Below are positions 41,152 through 49,873 of a stretch of 64,000 nt of DNA, one piece after another. The translations under genes and the position numbers were made by a program. This DNA is from Rhodococcus sp. HNM0563 (GTDB lineage Bacteria; Actinomycetota; Actinomycetes; Mycobacteriales; Mycobacteriaceae). Within the stretch, counting starts at the first letter, position 1; every line of letters begins with the position of its first letter. The notes under the pieces were generated by a model. It saw only the letters and a list, made by a program, of their open reading frames with translations, made no database searches and was not told the origin of the DNA. The stretch covers positions 248,001 to 312,000 of the forward strand of contig NZ_JAASAF010000002.1 in assembly GCF_012726195.1 (NCBI RefSeq). Direction: 5' to 3'.

Positions 41152-42036
41152 TCACGCATGCTTTCGGCTCTTGCCCGCGCGTGTGATGCAGGCGGCGACG
41201 GCGTCGAATCGGTCCAGGTCGCGCCATGTCCAGCGGACGACCTGGAATCCGAGCTCGCGTAGAGCGTCTTCGCGTCGCTTCTCCGCCACCAGGTCGCGAC
41301 GGTCGTCGTATTTGCCGAGACCATCGAACTCACCGATGACTCCGCTGTCCTTCCAGAAGAAGTCGAGACGGTAGGTGCGTCCATCGCGAGCCCGGACGGC
41401 CTGCTGCAGGATCGGCGTCGGTAGGCCGCACTCGGCGATGCGTACCCGCGACCGGGACTCACCGACACTTTCGCTGCGCCCGTCGAGGAACGAGACGACC
41501 GCGCGGGCAGCCGCCGCGCCATGGCCCCACGATGCGGAGAGCACGGCGTCGGGAAGCCGATCTCGGGCGGAAGGATCGAGCCTCAGCGCGGAGTCTCCCG
41601 CAACCACTGCCTGCTCGAAAGGCAGTGACCGGGCGAGGTCGACGATGGTCCGCTCCGTCGAGGTGACAGGAACACCGATGTCGACGAGGTCCCCGTCGGA
41701 GAATCGGGTCTGGTGCCGATACGTGCTTTCGGTAATCCGCCCCTTGCTCCCCGAAACGTGTATCCGGCTCAGGTCGACATCCCACACGCCGAATCCGTGG
41801 ACGAGGGCCGCGGAGACATGACTGAGCGCGTGACCGGGCTGGAGTCGGGACCCTTCATGCCTGGCGCGGACGCGATGGTGGCCGAAGGCGTCGAGCGCGT
41901 CGTAGTCGATCCGACGGAGATACAGTCCGCGCGCTATCGGTGCGAGACTTCCGTTCCGAATCGCTTAGGTGATGCGGTCGTCGGAGACGCCGCGTGAACG
42001 AAGGAGGGCGCGGGTGAGCGTTGTGGGATCCGGCAT
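41152..42036 (-). pseudogene. AbiEi/DUF559-like gene broken by one in-frame stop
   Basis: Reading from ATG 42036, the frame gives MPDPTTLTRALLRSRGVSDD then RIT, a TAA at 41965-41967, then continues in the same frame to 41152 with AIRNGSLAPIARGLYLRR and the full family sequence. Aligned without gaps to the intact homologue at 10290-11261, the stop falls on an Arg/polar position of the N-terminal winged helix. One C-to-T change from CAA would explain it. The C-terminal DUF559-like part is intact (SGVIGEFDG, FQVVRWTWRDL). An internal GTG at 41787 could start a shorter protein lacking the first domain. The gene is bracketed by inverted repeats. Confidence 0.85.
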
Positions 42037-42086
42037 GCAGTGAGCCTGCCCCAAAACGAGCCCCAAAAACCGAGCAAAGGCGACAT

Positions 42087-42114
42087 TGTGGATAACTCCG
42101 GCGCCTGTGGATAA
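42087..42114 (-). promoter_or_regulatory. Two DnaA-box-like 9-mers upstream of the pseudogene
   Basis: TGTGGATAA occurs twice, at 42087-42095 and 42106-42114, 19 bp apart. Each is the exact complement of TTATCCACA, a DnaA-box sequence. They lie between the pseudogene start and the right inverted-repeat copy. Their use as DnaA sites is inference. Confidence 0.4.
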
Positions 42115-42181
42115 TCCTTCCCCCACCAACCCGGCTTCCCCTTCCCTCACGACCCGAGGAAACCCGAGCAAACGGAGGAAG
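42113..42181 (-). repeat. Right copy of the ~68-bp inverted repeat
   Basis: Reverse-complement partner of 41080-41147 (about 90% identical). It ends five bases before the stop codon of the convergent-side Hsp70-like gene (42187). Both copies therefore sit directly at the 3' ends of unrelated neighbouring genes. Confidence 0.9.
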
Positions 42182-42186
42182 CTCGC

Positions 42187-43596
42187 TCAGAGCCCCGGAA
42201 GCTGGATCTGCGGGAGCGGCGGTAGCTCGATCGTCGGCAGCTCGATGACGGGAAGCTGAACTCCCGGGATCAGCTGCGGCGGCGGTGGCGGCGAGGGCTC
42301 CGGCGACGGGGGAACCGGGCGGTGTTCGCTCTGCGTCACCGTCGTGGTGACGGGAGGTGTGGTGGTGACGGTGGCCGGTGCGACGGCAGGCTGCGGACGC
42401 GGGACGCTGCGCGACGTCGTGGGCGTCACGAACGTCTCGGTGGGGCTGGCTCCGTCGTCGTCGGATGATCCGGAGAACAGGCCGTTACCTGCACCGAGGC
42501 TCACGCCGATCACCGCGACCACGGCCAGCGCGGTTCCGGCGAGACCGGCGCCGGAGATCTGCTTGCCACTCACCTCGGGTCCTCGGTGGCTCAGCGCGCC
42601 GATCCACGACTTCTTCACCGTGGCGGCAGGTTCCGGCTGAGCGGAAGGTTGCACCGGCGCGGTGACCACCGGGATCTGCTCGGTGACCGCCGACATGTCC
42701 GCCGCGGGCGGAACGATGCGGGTCAGGGAGCTCACCGACTGCGGGGCCGACGGTTTGCCGGCGAGAATCGCACCGCCCTTGGCGAGCACGAGTTCGGGCT
42801 CGTGGGGCACGACCAGCGGAAGCCCGATCCACGAGCGCAGGACTTCTTGCACGAGCGGGATGTGAGCGCCCCCGCCCAGCAGGACGACCGCGTCGGGATT
42901 GCGGCCCGAACGGGCGATGACATGGTGCACGAACTGCGCCGACGACTCCACACACTGAGCGATGAGCGGGTCGAACGTGTCGCGCGACATCAGCACGACA
43001 CCGGCTGCACCGGGCACGGCGACACTGTCGGTCGCCGACAACTTCTCCTTTGCCTCCCGGCATTGCGCCGACAGTTCGTCGTCGGTCGCCGGGTCGTCAG
43101 GCCGCCACACACCGTTGGTATCGAGCTGGTGCTCGCGGATCACCTGATCGAAGATGCGGCCCCCGATGGTGTCGGTGCGTTCGGCAAGAACCTCACGGAG
43201 GCCGAGATCGACGATGGTGACGGTGAGACCGGAGTCGCCGAGGTCGTAGAACACGGCGGTGTCGCTGCCCAGCTCACCGGTCGCCTGCAGGTACGCGAGC
43301 GCTGCTTCCGGTTCGGAGACGAGCGTGAAATTGCTCAGGTGCTCGACGGCAAGCGCCGCGCGAATACGCTCGGCCTGAGCCTCGTCACGGTAGACGATGC
43401 CCAACGCATCGATCGGCTCCCCGGCGATACCGGTCTGGCTCAGCACCCCGAGTGTGCGGGCAGCGAGCCGAGTGGGCTCGTCCTTGCCCGCCTCCACCAC
43501 TTGGAATTGGAATCCCGCCGACGGTGCAGTCCGGTCGATAGGACGCACAATCCGGACGGCGCTTTCCCCCACGGTTACCCCGAGAACCGAACTCAT
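42187..43596 (-). CDS. Hsp70-like protein with TM anchor and proline-rich tail
   Basis: 469 residues. Residues 1-~300 are a recognisable Hsp70/actin-type ATPase: VLGVTVGESAVRIVRP (phosphate-1 loop position), VSEPEAALAYL, VFYDLGDSGLTVTIVD (phosphate-2), and VVLLGGGAHIPLVQEVL (adenosine). It is better preserved than the paralogue at 1146. A transmembrane helix at ~347-370 is followed by a Thr- then Pro-rich tail ending with repeated LPxIxLP steps. There is no chaperone substrate-binding domain. The start is ATG 43596, preceded by AAGGCGG; a longer frame upstream has no family similarity. Function unknown. A palindromic site lies about 145 bp upstream. Confidence 0.8.
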   Translation of the reverse strand: MSSVLGVTVGESAVRIVRPIDRTAPSAGFQFQVVEAGKDEPTRLAARTLGVLSQTGIAGEPIDALGIVYRDEAQAERIRAALAVEHLSNFTLVSEPEAALAYLQATGELGSDTAVFYDLGDSGLTVTIVDLGLREVLAERTDTIGGRIFDQVIREHQLDTNGVWRPDDPATDDELSAQCREAKEKLSATDSVAVPGAAGVVLMSRDTFDPLIAQCVESSAQFVHHVIARSGRNPDAVVLLGGGAHIPLVQEVLRSWIGLPLVVPHEPELVLAKGGAILAGKPSAPQSVSSLTRIVPPAADMSAVTEQIPVVTAPVQPSAQPEPAATVKKSWIGALSHRGPEVSGKQISGAGLAGTALAVVAVIGVSLGAGNGLFSGSSDDDGASPTETFVTPTTSRSVPRPQPAVAPATVTTTPPVTTTVTQSEHRPVPPSPEPSPPPPPQLIPGVQLPVIELPTIELPPLPQIQLPGL

Positions 43597-43738
43597 CAGC
43601 CGCCTTCGACAGTCGTTTGTCGCGCCGGCTGTCAGCCACCCCCGGCACCTCGCACCCGGACGATGGTACCCAATAGGTTTTTCCATATCACTCGGGTCGG
43701 CATCGCTCCGGGTTCGCCACGCCGAACCTCGCGTGACA

Positions 43739-43755
43739 GTTACGTGAAGTAACTA
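43739..43755. promoter_or_regulatory. Palindromic operator candidate upstream of the Hsp70-like gene
   Basis: AGTTAC-GTGAA-GTAACT is a perfect inverted repeat of the same type as the site upstream of etfD. It overlaps the first of two tandem 20-bp repeats and lies just after the udgA stop codon, about 143 bp upstream of the Hsp70-like start. Confidence 0.45.
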
Positions 43756-43780
43756 TCAAATACGTGAAGTAACCATCAAA
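43741..43780. repeat. Tandem 20-bp direct repeat at the udgA 3' end
   Basis: TACGTGAAGTAACTATCAAA (43741-43760) is followed immediately by a second copy with one mismatch (C for T at position 14). The second copy includes the udgA stop codon (43776-43778). Tandem copies of a GTGAAGTAAC core suggest repeated regulator binding. Confidence 0.85.
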
Positions 43781-45095
43781 CTGCGACGCCCAGCCTCGAA
43801 TAGGCCCATCCGGCGCTTTCCCACATTTCTCGGTCGAGGCACGCCCGACCGTCGAGCACCGACTTGGTGTTGACGACCGACGCGATCGCCGTCGCGTCGA
43901 GGTCACGGAACTCGGGCCACTCGGTGAGCACGAGCACCGCGTCCGCCCGAGTGCATGCCTCGATGGCGCTCGTCGCGTAACCGAGGGTCGGAAACACCCG
44001 TCGGGCGTTGTCCATTGCCTGCGGATCGAACACCGTCACCGCAGCGCCCTCGAGCTGCAGTTGACCGGCGACGTTGAGCGCCGGAGAGTCGCGGACGTCG
44101 TCGGAGCCCGGTTTGAAGGCTGCTCCGAGAACCGCGATTCGTGCGCCGAGGACCGAGCCGCCACACGCTCGTCTCGTCAGTTCCACCATCCGTGTCCGTC
44201 GACGCATGTTGATGCTGTCGACCTCGCGCAGGAAATGCAGCGCCTGATTGGCGCCCAGTTCACCGGCGCGGGCCATCAAGGCACGGATGTCCTTCGGCAG
44301 GCATCCGCCACCGAATCCCAGCCCGCTGCCCAGGAAGCGCCGGCCGATCCGTTCGTCGTGTCCGAGGATGTCGGCGAGTTCGACGGCGTCGGCCCCTGCG
44401 ACCTCGCAGACCTCGGCGATTGCGTTGATGAACGAGATCTTCGTGGCGAGAAAGGCATTCGCCGACGATTTCGCGAGTTCCGCAGTGCCGAGGTCGGTGA
44501 CGAGGAAGGGCACGCCGCGGTCGATCAGCGTCGCGTACACGTCGCGCAGAATCGCTTCGCCGCGCCCTGTGCCCTTGCGCTCCACTCCGCACACGAGACG
44601 ATCCGGCGACAGGGTGTCCTGCACCGCGAACCCTTCGCGGAGGAACTCGGGATTCCATACGAGTTCGATGTCGGCCGGTGCCGCAGCGCGCACCCGTGCT
44701 GCGAGGTCGACTGCCGTCCCGACCGGCACCGTCGATTTGCCGACGATCAACGCAGGCTCGGTGAGGAGCGGGCTCAGTGCGTCGACGACGGCGTTGACGT
44801 GTGACAGATCCGCCGCGTACTCCCCCTGCTTCTGCGGCGTCCCGACACAGATGAAGTGGACCTCGGCGAACGCTGCCGCGTCCTCGTACGAGGTGGTGAA
44901 GGCCAGTCGACCGGCCTCGAGATTGCGGCGGAGCAACTCGGCCAGGCCCGGCTCGTAGAACGGCACCTCACCTGCTTCGAGCTTCGCGATCTTGCCGGCG
45001 TCGATGTCGACTCCGAGCACGTCGTGCCCGAGCTCGGCCATGCAGGCCGCGTGCGTCGCTCCCAAGTACCCTGTTCCGAACACTGCGCAGCGCAT
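43776..45095 (-). CDS. udgA: UDP-glucose 6-dehydrogenase
   Basis: 439 residues. It oxidises UDP-glucose to UDP-glucuronate with two NAD+, feeding glucuronate-containing glycans. N-terminal Rossmann domain with GTGYLG, conserved KSTVPVGT and WNPEFLREG, catalytic Cys in GFGGGCLPKD (~residue 265), C-terminal UDP-binding domain with AFKPGSDDVRDSPAL. MRCAVFGTGYLGATHA matches the N-terminus I recall for M. tuberculosis UdgA (Rv0322), which decides the start at 45095 although no good ribosome binding site precedes it; a TTG 18 bases upstream is the alternative. Confidence 0.93.
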   Translation of the reverse strand: MRCAVFGTGYLGATHAACMAELGHDVLGVDIDAGKIAKLEAGEVPFYEPGLAELLRRNLEAGRLAFTTSYEDAAAFAEVHFICVGTPQKQGEYAADLSHVNAVVDALSPLLTEPALIVGKSTVPVGTAVDLAARVRAAAPADIELVWNPEFLREGFAVQDTLSPDRLVCGVERKGTGRGEAILRDVYATLIDRGVPFLVTDLGTAELAKSSANAFLATKISFINAIAEVCEVAGADAVELADILGHDERIGRRFLGSGLGFGGGCLPKDIRALMARAGELGANQALHFLREVDSINMRRRTRMVELTRRACGGSVLGARIAVLGAAFKPGSDDVRDSPALNVAGQLQLEGAAVTVFDPQAMDNARRVFPTLGYATSAIEACTRADAVLVLTEWPEFRDLDATAIASVVNTKSVLDGRACLDREMWESAGWAYSRLGVAV

Positions 45096-45185
45096 ACCTG
45101 ACTTGTTACGCAACGGATGTGAGCGACGGGCAAACCGCGAGAAGCATCGCGCGAACGGCCGGTGTACATCCCCGCCCGGGCGAAC

Positions 45186-45392
45186 TCAGCCGGGCGCCGG
45201 CATCCCCGACAGGAGGACACGTGCTCGACGTTCGACGAACAACGGCACGAACTCTCTGATCTTGCGACCATCGAATTCGGCCCTGAGGTCGGCGACCAGC
45301 GTCTCGATATCTGCGACGGGAACTTGGGGGAAACGGCTGCTCAACTGCTGGATCACTCGGGATATACCCTGATCCTCCGCGGTGGCGCTCAT
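45186..45392 (-). CDS. Small helical protein (three-helix-bundle dimerization-type)
   Basis: 68 residues from ATG 45392. The sequence is almost wholly helical: SRVIQQLSSRFPQVPVADIE, then LVADLRAEFDGRK and REFVPLFVERRARVLL. It resembles short actinobacterial proteins labelled three-helix bundle dimerization domain, of unknown role. No signal peptide or membrane segment. The ribosome binding site is weak (GAGGGGG lies 13 or more bases upstream), and a longer start at 45464 is possible. It is co-directional with udgA. Confidence 0.6.
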   Translation of the reverse strand: MSATAEDQGISRVIQQLSSRFPQVPVADIETLVADLRAEFDGRKIREFVPLFVERRARVLLSGMPAPG

Positions 45393-45525
45393 GTGAATAT
45401 CATCCCCCTCGACCCAGGGTTCGTCACCCTGATCGCGGCCTGATTTTGTGGTATGCCACAGCACCGCCCCGGTCCGCCCGAAACATCCGATTTGCGCCGC
45501 GCGGACGTGGCAGCTCGGCCGAGTC

Positions 45526-46200
45526 TCAATCGAGCAGGTTCACTGCATTTGCCACCACGAGACTGAGGATGACAATCGACAGAAGCGACTGCACCGCCAT
45601 CGTGAGCTTCGCCCACCGTGCCAGCGGCATGACGTCGGTCGGACTGAACGCGGTCGCGTTGGTCAGGGCCAAGTACAGGTAGTCGACGAAGATCGGCCGC
45701 CATCCGGGCGCCGCGAGGCGCAGATCAACCTGCTGGGGAAACGCCAGATCGGGATGGGCCGGTGGCCGAAGATGGCGGGTCACGGGTCCACCGCCGTCGA
45801 GTTCCCAGTACAGAAAGGCGAACGCGAGCACGGTCTGCAGCCACACCAATGCTCCCGCCACAAGCAACTCGTTCGGCACCGTTGTCTGCGGGGCGCCGTG
45901 GAGCAGATCCCATACGAGTCGCCCCGCACCCCACGCCGCGCCTGCGGCAATCACCACCACGAGCGCAATCGACAACGCCCGCACCCATCGTCCGGGCCGG
46001 TCGATCCGGCCCGGATCGACGACAATCAGCGCGAGGAGCACAAAACCTTCGATCGCAGGCAGGAACCAGTCGGTGCCCGGCGAATAGCGCGCGGGCAACA
46101 GGAACGGCACGGCCATCGCAGCCAGGACGAACGCCGATGCAGTCCAGCGGCGCTCCGCGCGAGGCGAGCCCCCCTCGGGTGTGAGCGAATCGTCGCCCAT
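45526..46200 (-). CDS. Integral membrane protein of unknown function
   Basis: 224 residues with about five transmembrane helices (~20-40, 47-62, 77-95, 112-132 and 185-215). It begins MGDDSLTPEGG after GAGGG at a normal distance. The most conserved-looking region is VDYLYLALTNATAFSPTDV followed by a C-terminal helix ending VVANAVNLLD; I have seen this ending in other actinobacterial membrane proteins without a named function. It is divergent from the DHA2 transporter with 172 bp between starts. Confidence 0.7.
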   Translation of the reverse strand: MGDDSLTPEGGSPRAERRWTASAFVLAAMAVPFLLPARYSPGTDWFLPAIEGFVLLALIVVDPGRIDRPGRWVRALSIALVVVIAAGAAWGAGRLVWDLLHGAPQTTVPNELLVAGALVWLQTVLAFAFLYWELDGGGPVTRHLRPPAHPDLAFPQQVDLRLAAPGWRPIFVDYLYLALTNATAFSPTDVMPLARWAKLTMAVQSLLSIVILSLVVANAVNLLD

Positions 46201-46372
46201 GCCGAACCCTCGTTCCTGAATGCGGAACCCTCGTGTGCGAGCGTCCGTACGTTGTCCGATGGTGGGTGTACGTTGATGCGTCTGAGCTTCCGTGGCCGGG
46301 TGCCGTTGATCGTTCCGGACGATTACCTTGCTCGCCGGTCGCCGAGACGAAACGAACGGTGAGGAACAGCGC

Positions 46373-47872
46373 GTGACCGATACGAGCCAGCAGCACACCT
46401 ACGCCAGGCCCTGGCCTGCGCTGTGGGCGCTGTGCCTGGGCTTCTTCATGATCCTCGTCGACACCACCATCGTTGCGGTGGCGAATCCGGCAATCCTCGA
46501 AGCCTTCTCCGCCGACATCAACAGCGTCGTCTGGGTCACCAGCGCCTACCTCCTGGCGTACGCAGTGCCCCTGTTGATCACCGGGCGCCTCGGCGACCGT
46601 TACGGCCCGAAGAGGCTGTATCTGACAGGCCTTGCACTGTTCACGGTGGCGTCTCTGTGGTGTGGCCTGTCCGGCAGTATCGAAATGCTGATCATCGCGC
46701 GGGTGTTCCAAGGTTTCGGCGCCGCCATGATGACCCCGCAGACGATGGCCGTCATCACCCGCACCTTCCCGCCCGACAAGCGCGGCACGGCGATGGGCCT
46801 GTGGGGCGCGACCGCAGGCGTCGCAACACTGGTCGGCCCACTGGCAGGCGGCATCCTCGTCGACGGTCTCGGCTGGGAATGGATCTTCATCGTCAACGTG
46901 CCGGTCGGCGTCATCGCCTTCCTCGCCGCGATGCGGTACGTCCCCGCACTCGAGACACACCCGCACAAATTCGACATTCCGGGTGTCGTGCTGAGCGCTG
47001 CGGGCATGTTCCTTCTCGTGTTCGGTCTGCAGGAGGGCAACACCTACGACTGGTCGCTGCGGATCTGGCTGATGATCGGGTCCGGACTCGTCCTGCTCGC
47101 GCTGTTCGTCTGGAACCAGTCGCGCAACAAGGACGAACCCCTGCTCCCCTTGGTCCTCTTCCGCGACCGCAACTTCTCGATGGCCAACATCGCGATCACG
47201 TCGATGGGCTTCTCGATCACCTCGATGATGCTGCCCCTGATGTTCTATGCGCAGAGTGTGCGCGAACTGTCCCCGACCGGATCCGCTCTGCTGATGGTGC
47301 CGATGGCTGTGCTGTCCGGTGTGCTCGCCCCGTTCGTCGGCAAGTTGGTGGACCGCACGCATCCGCGCTACATCGCGGCACCCGGGTTCCTGATGCTCGC
47401 AATTTCGCTGGCATGGCTGGCACTGGTGATGACCCCGCACGTCGCGATCTGGGAATTACTGCTGCCGATCTCGTTGATGGGCATCGCCAACGCCTTCATC
47501 TGGTCGCCGCTCGCCGCGACCGCGACACGCAACCTGCCGCCGCACCAGGCCGGCGCGGGCTCAGGCATCTACAACACGACCCGGCAGGTCGGGGCTGTCC
47601 TCGGCAGTGCAGCCATCGGCGCCCTCATCACCGCGCGCCTATCTGCCAACGGGCTGTCCGGTGGGGGCGGCGGCATGGAGGGCATGTCCGGCGAGATCCC
47701 CGAATTCGTCCGCGACGGTTTCAGCTCGGCGATGGCCGAGTCGACACTGCTGCCTGCGGCGGTGCTGGCCATCGGGTTCGTTGCTTCCCTGTGCTTCGCC
47801 CGTCCGGTTCGTGCGGACGAAGAGCGTCCGGCCGAGCAGCCTACGACCGAAAGCACCGACGCGAAGCCGTAG
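46373..47872 (+). CDS. DHA2-family (EmrB/QacA type) multidrug MFS transporter
   Basis: 499 residues from GTG 46373, preceded by GAGGAAC. Proton-driven exporter with about 14 transmembrane helices. Motif D1 region LVDTTIVAVANPAI, motif A GRLGDRYGPKRLYL and motif C GPLAGGILVDGLGWEWIF are all present. A glycine-rich loop (SGGGGGMEGMSGE) precedes the last helix. The exported compound is unknown. It is 9 kb away from the NRPS operon, so a role in lipopeptide export cannot be inferred. Confidence 0.9.
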   Translation: MTDTSQQHTYARPWPALWALCLGFFMILVDTTIVAVANPAILEAFSADINSVVWVTSAYLLAYAVPLLITGRLGDRYGPKRLYLTGLALFTVASLWCGLSGSIEMLIIARVFQGFGAAMMTPQTMAVITRTFPPDKRGTAMGLWGATAGVATLVGPLAGGILVDGLGWEWIFIVNVPVGVIAFLAAMRYVPALETHPHKFDIPGVVLSAAGMFLLVFGLQEGNTYDWSLRIWLMIGSGLVLLALFVWNQSRNKDEPLLPLVLFRDRNFSMANIAITSMGFSITSMMLPLMFYAQSVRELSPTGSALLMVPMAVLSGVLAPFVGKLVDRTHPRYIAAPGFLMLAISLAWLALVMTPHVAIWELLLPISLMGIANAFIWSPLAATATRNLPPHQAGAGSGIYNTTRQVGAVLGSAAIGALITARLSANGLSGGGGGMEGMSGEIPEFVRDGFSSAMAESTLLPAAVLAIGFVASLCFARPVRADEERPAEQPTTESTDAKP

Positions 47873-47898
47873 GGACCGGCTCTGCGCGATCACTCGTC

Positions 47899-49305
47899 TC
47901 AGAGGCCGGGTCGGGCGGTGATCCTTCCCTGACCGATCGCGTCGACCAGCAGCGCATGATCCTCGAGGTTGCGCGCCGCGTACGTTTTCGCGAATGCCAT
48001 CATCGACTCGTCGAATTCGGTTCCTGATCCGAGGTATTCGGCGATGGCGATGCGGTCGCCACTGCGGGCGTGCGCGTAGGCCAGGGTCCGTCCGCACAGC
48101 CGTCCGTACAGAGCCAGACCTTCCGGCGACATGACCTCGACCGCGGCCGACCCCTTGCCGTCGCGCAACTGCCGTAGGTAGAAGTCGCGTCGTACACCGT
48201 CGACGCCGGGCCCCTGTTCCCAGCCGAGGAAGATGTCGCTGGTCGCCTGCATCAGCCGCTGGCCGTTGACGACCCGTTCGCCTTCGTTCTGGAACATCGG
48301 GCCGTCGACGTATCCGGACAGCACCGACTTCTGCGCTTCTTTCGCCTGCAGGAACAGCGGGTCTCCGTCGTCGGCGCCGACCAGCAGGAAGATGAACGCC
48401 CGGGTACCGACGCTACCGACACCGACGACCTTGCGGGCCGCCTGCACGAACTCGAATTGTTCGAGCAGAACGCGACGGTCCCACTGCAACGTCGACCGGT
48501 ACGCGTGCATGCGCTGATGCAACTCTTCGTACAGCGCCGCGGTGTCACCCACGGCGAGCGCTTCTTCCAGCGGAACGATCAGCGGCGGATTGTGGATGAT
48601 CTTCCGCTCTCCGTTCACGACCTCGGTGAGTTTGCTCAACGCCTGGACGCTGTCGCGGGTCTTGGACTTCTCGAGCATCTTGCGGGTGCGTTTCTTCATC
48701 GTCGTGTCGAGTACGTCCCGCAGCTCGACGAGATCGGTCGTCGGCTCGATGTGCGAGTACCACACCGCGAGATTGCCGCGCCCCGCCTGGACGAGCATCG
48801 TCTCCCGATACTCGGCGGCGCACGCCCGCGTGATCCGTTTGATGTGCTTACGGCGGTACCCGTTCTCGAGACCCGCGACGGCCAGGCTCGCCACCAACCT
48901 CTTGACATCCCATTCGAACGGGCCGGGGTAGGTTTCGTCGAAATCGTTGACGTCGAACGCCAGCTTGCGTTCCGGAGTCGCGAAGATCCCGAAATTGCTC
49001 AGATGCGCATCCCCGCACAGTTGCGTGTGCAGACCCGAATTCGGGGTGCGTGACAAGTCGTCGGCCATCACGAGGGCCGCACCCCGATAGAACGGGAAGG
49101 GCGACGCCGACATCCGCCCGTACCGCACCGGCACGAGCTCCCGGACTCGTGACATCGCCTGCTGCTCGAGCAAACCGATCGGGTCGCGTGCGGAATCCGT
49201 GTCGACTTCGGCGAGCGACTCCAACGGAGTCACCTTCCGAGCAGCACGACCGCGCTGTGCTCGCTCTTCACGGGACAGGTGCGCGACCACACCGGAAGCG
49301 GACAT
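47899..49305 (-). CDS. DUF2252 family protein (kinase-like fold)
   Basis: 468 residues from ATG 49305; a GTG two codons upstream is also possible. The family typically shows an aminoglycoside-phosphotransferase-like active-site layout. Here LCGDAHLSNFG and DVNDFDETYPGPFEWDVKRL fit its HGDxHxxN and DxD elements. Phosphotransfer is inferred from fold; no substrate is known. Convergent with the DHA2 transporter (26 bp between stops) and followed upstream by the DUF7144 membrane protein gene on the same strand, 14 bp away, so the two may be co-transcribed. Confidence 0.85.
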   Translation of the reverse strand: MSASGVVAHLSREERAQRGRAARKVTPLESLAEVDTDSARDPIGLLEQQAMSRVRELVPVRYGRMSASPFPFYRGAALVMADDLSRTPNSGLHTQLCGDAHLSNFGIFATPERKLAFDVNDFDETYPGPFEWDVKRLVASLAVAGLENGYRRKHIKRITRACAAEYRETMLVQAGRGNLAVWYSHIEPTTDLVELRDVLDTTMKKRTRKMLEKSKTRDSVQALSKLTEVVNGERKIIHNPPLIVPLEEALAVGDTAALYEELHQRMHAYRSTLQWDRRVLLEQFEFVQAARKVVGVGSVGTRAFIFLLVGADDGDPLFLQAKEAQKSVLSGYVDGPMFQNEGERVVNGQRLMQATSDIFLGWEQGPGVDGVRRDFYLRQLRDGKGSAAVEVMSPEGLALYGRLCGRTLAYAHARSGDRIAIAEYLGSGTEFDESMMAFAKTYAARNLEDHALLVDAIGQGRITARPGL

Positions 49306-49319
49306 CGGCACTCGCCCGA

Positions 49320-49733
49320 TCAGACCTGGCCGGAATCAACCCGGTCAGGGTTCCATGTCACGATTGCCCAGATGACGACGACATCGAGTGCGATGATCAG
49401 GATCGACCACCATGGGTAGTAGGGCAGCCACAGGAAGTTGGCGACGATCGACAAGCAGAGGATGCAGATCGCCGCGAACCGCGCCCAGAGAGCGCCCGTG
49501 AACAGAACCAGACCCGTCAGCGTGACGAGGATGCCGAGGATCAGGTGGATCCATCCCCACGTGGTGAAGTCGAACTTGTAGATGTACTCGATGCCGGTGA
49601 CGAACACTTCGTCCTTGGCGATGGCCGCGATGCCCTGGAATATCTGCAGAACACCGACGGTGACAAGAAGAATTGCTGCGCCCATGGCAGTTCCCTTGGC
49701 GACAGCCTGCTTGGTATCCAGCTCTCCGGCCAT
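49320..49733 (-). CDS. DUF7144-like four-helix membrane protein
   Basis: 137 residues with four transmembrane helices. The pattern VTVGVLQIFQGIAAIAKDEV, FTTWGWIHLILGIL, ARFAAICILCLSIVANFLWL and YPWWSILIIALDVVVIWAIV matches the Streptomyces-type DUF7144 family closely. Function unknown. ATG 49733 with GGGAA upstream is the likely start. It lies 140 bp from the divergent kinase gene and 14 bp upstream of the DUF2252 gene. Confidence 0.8.
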   Translation of the reverse strand: MAGELDTKQAVAKGTAMGAAILLVTVGVLQIFQGIAAIAKDEVFVTGIEYIYKFDFTTWGWIHLILGILVTLTGLVLFTGALWARFAAICILCLSIVANFLWLPYYPWWSILIIALDVVVIWAIVTWNPDRVDSGQV

Positions 49734-49873
49734 GACTGTTCCCGTCTCGAATATGTATTGGACGGAATCAAGTGTGCGCCTTTGTGGACGGTTCGACGGC
49801 ATAACGGCACAATTCCGACGTAACACGATACTCGGATAGCTACCGTGGGCCAGCGTGCGAGAGGTGGGCCGGC

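Noticed and set aside
46200-46373. Region between the divergent membrane protein and DHA2 genes as a regulator-binding site
   Set aside because: No convincing inverted repeat was found and no regulator gene is adjacent.
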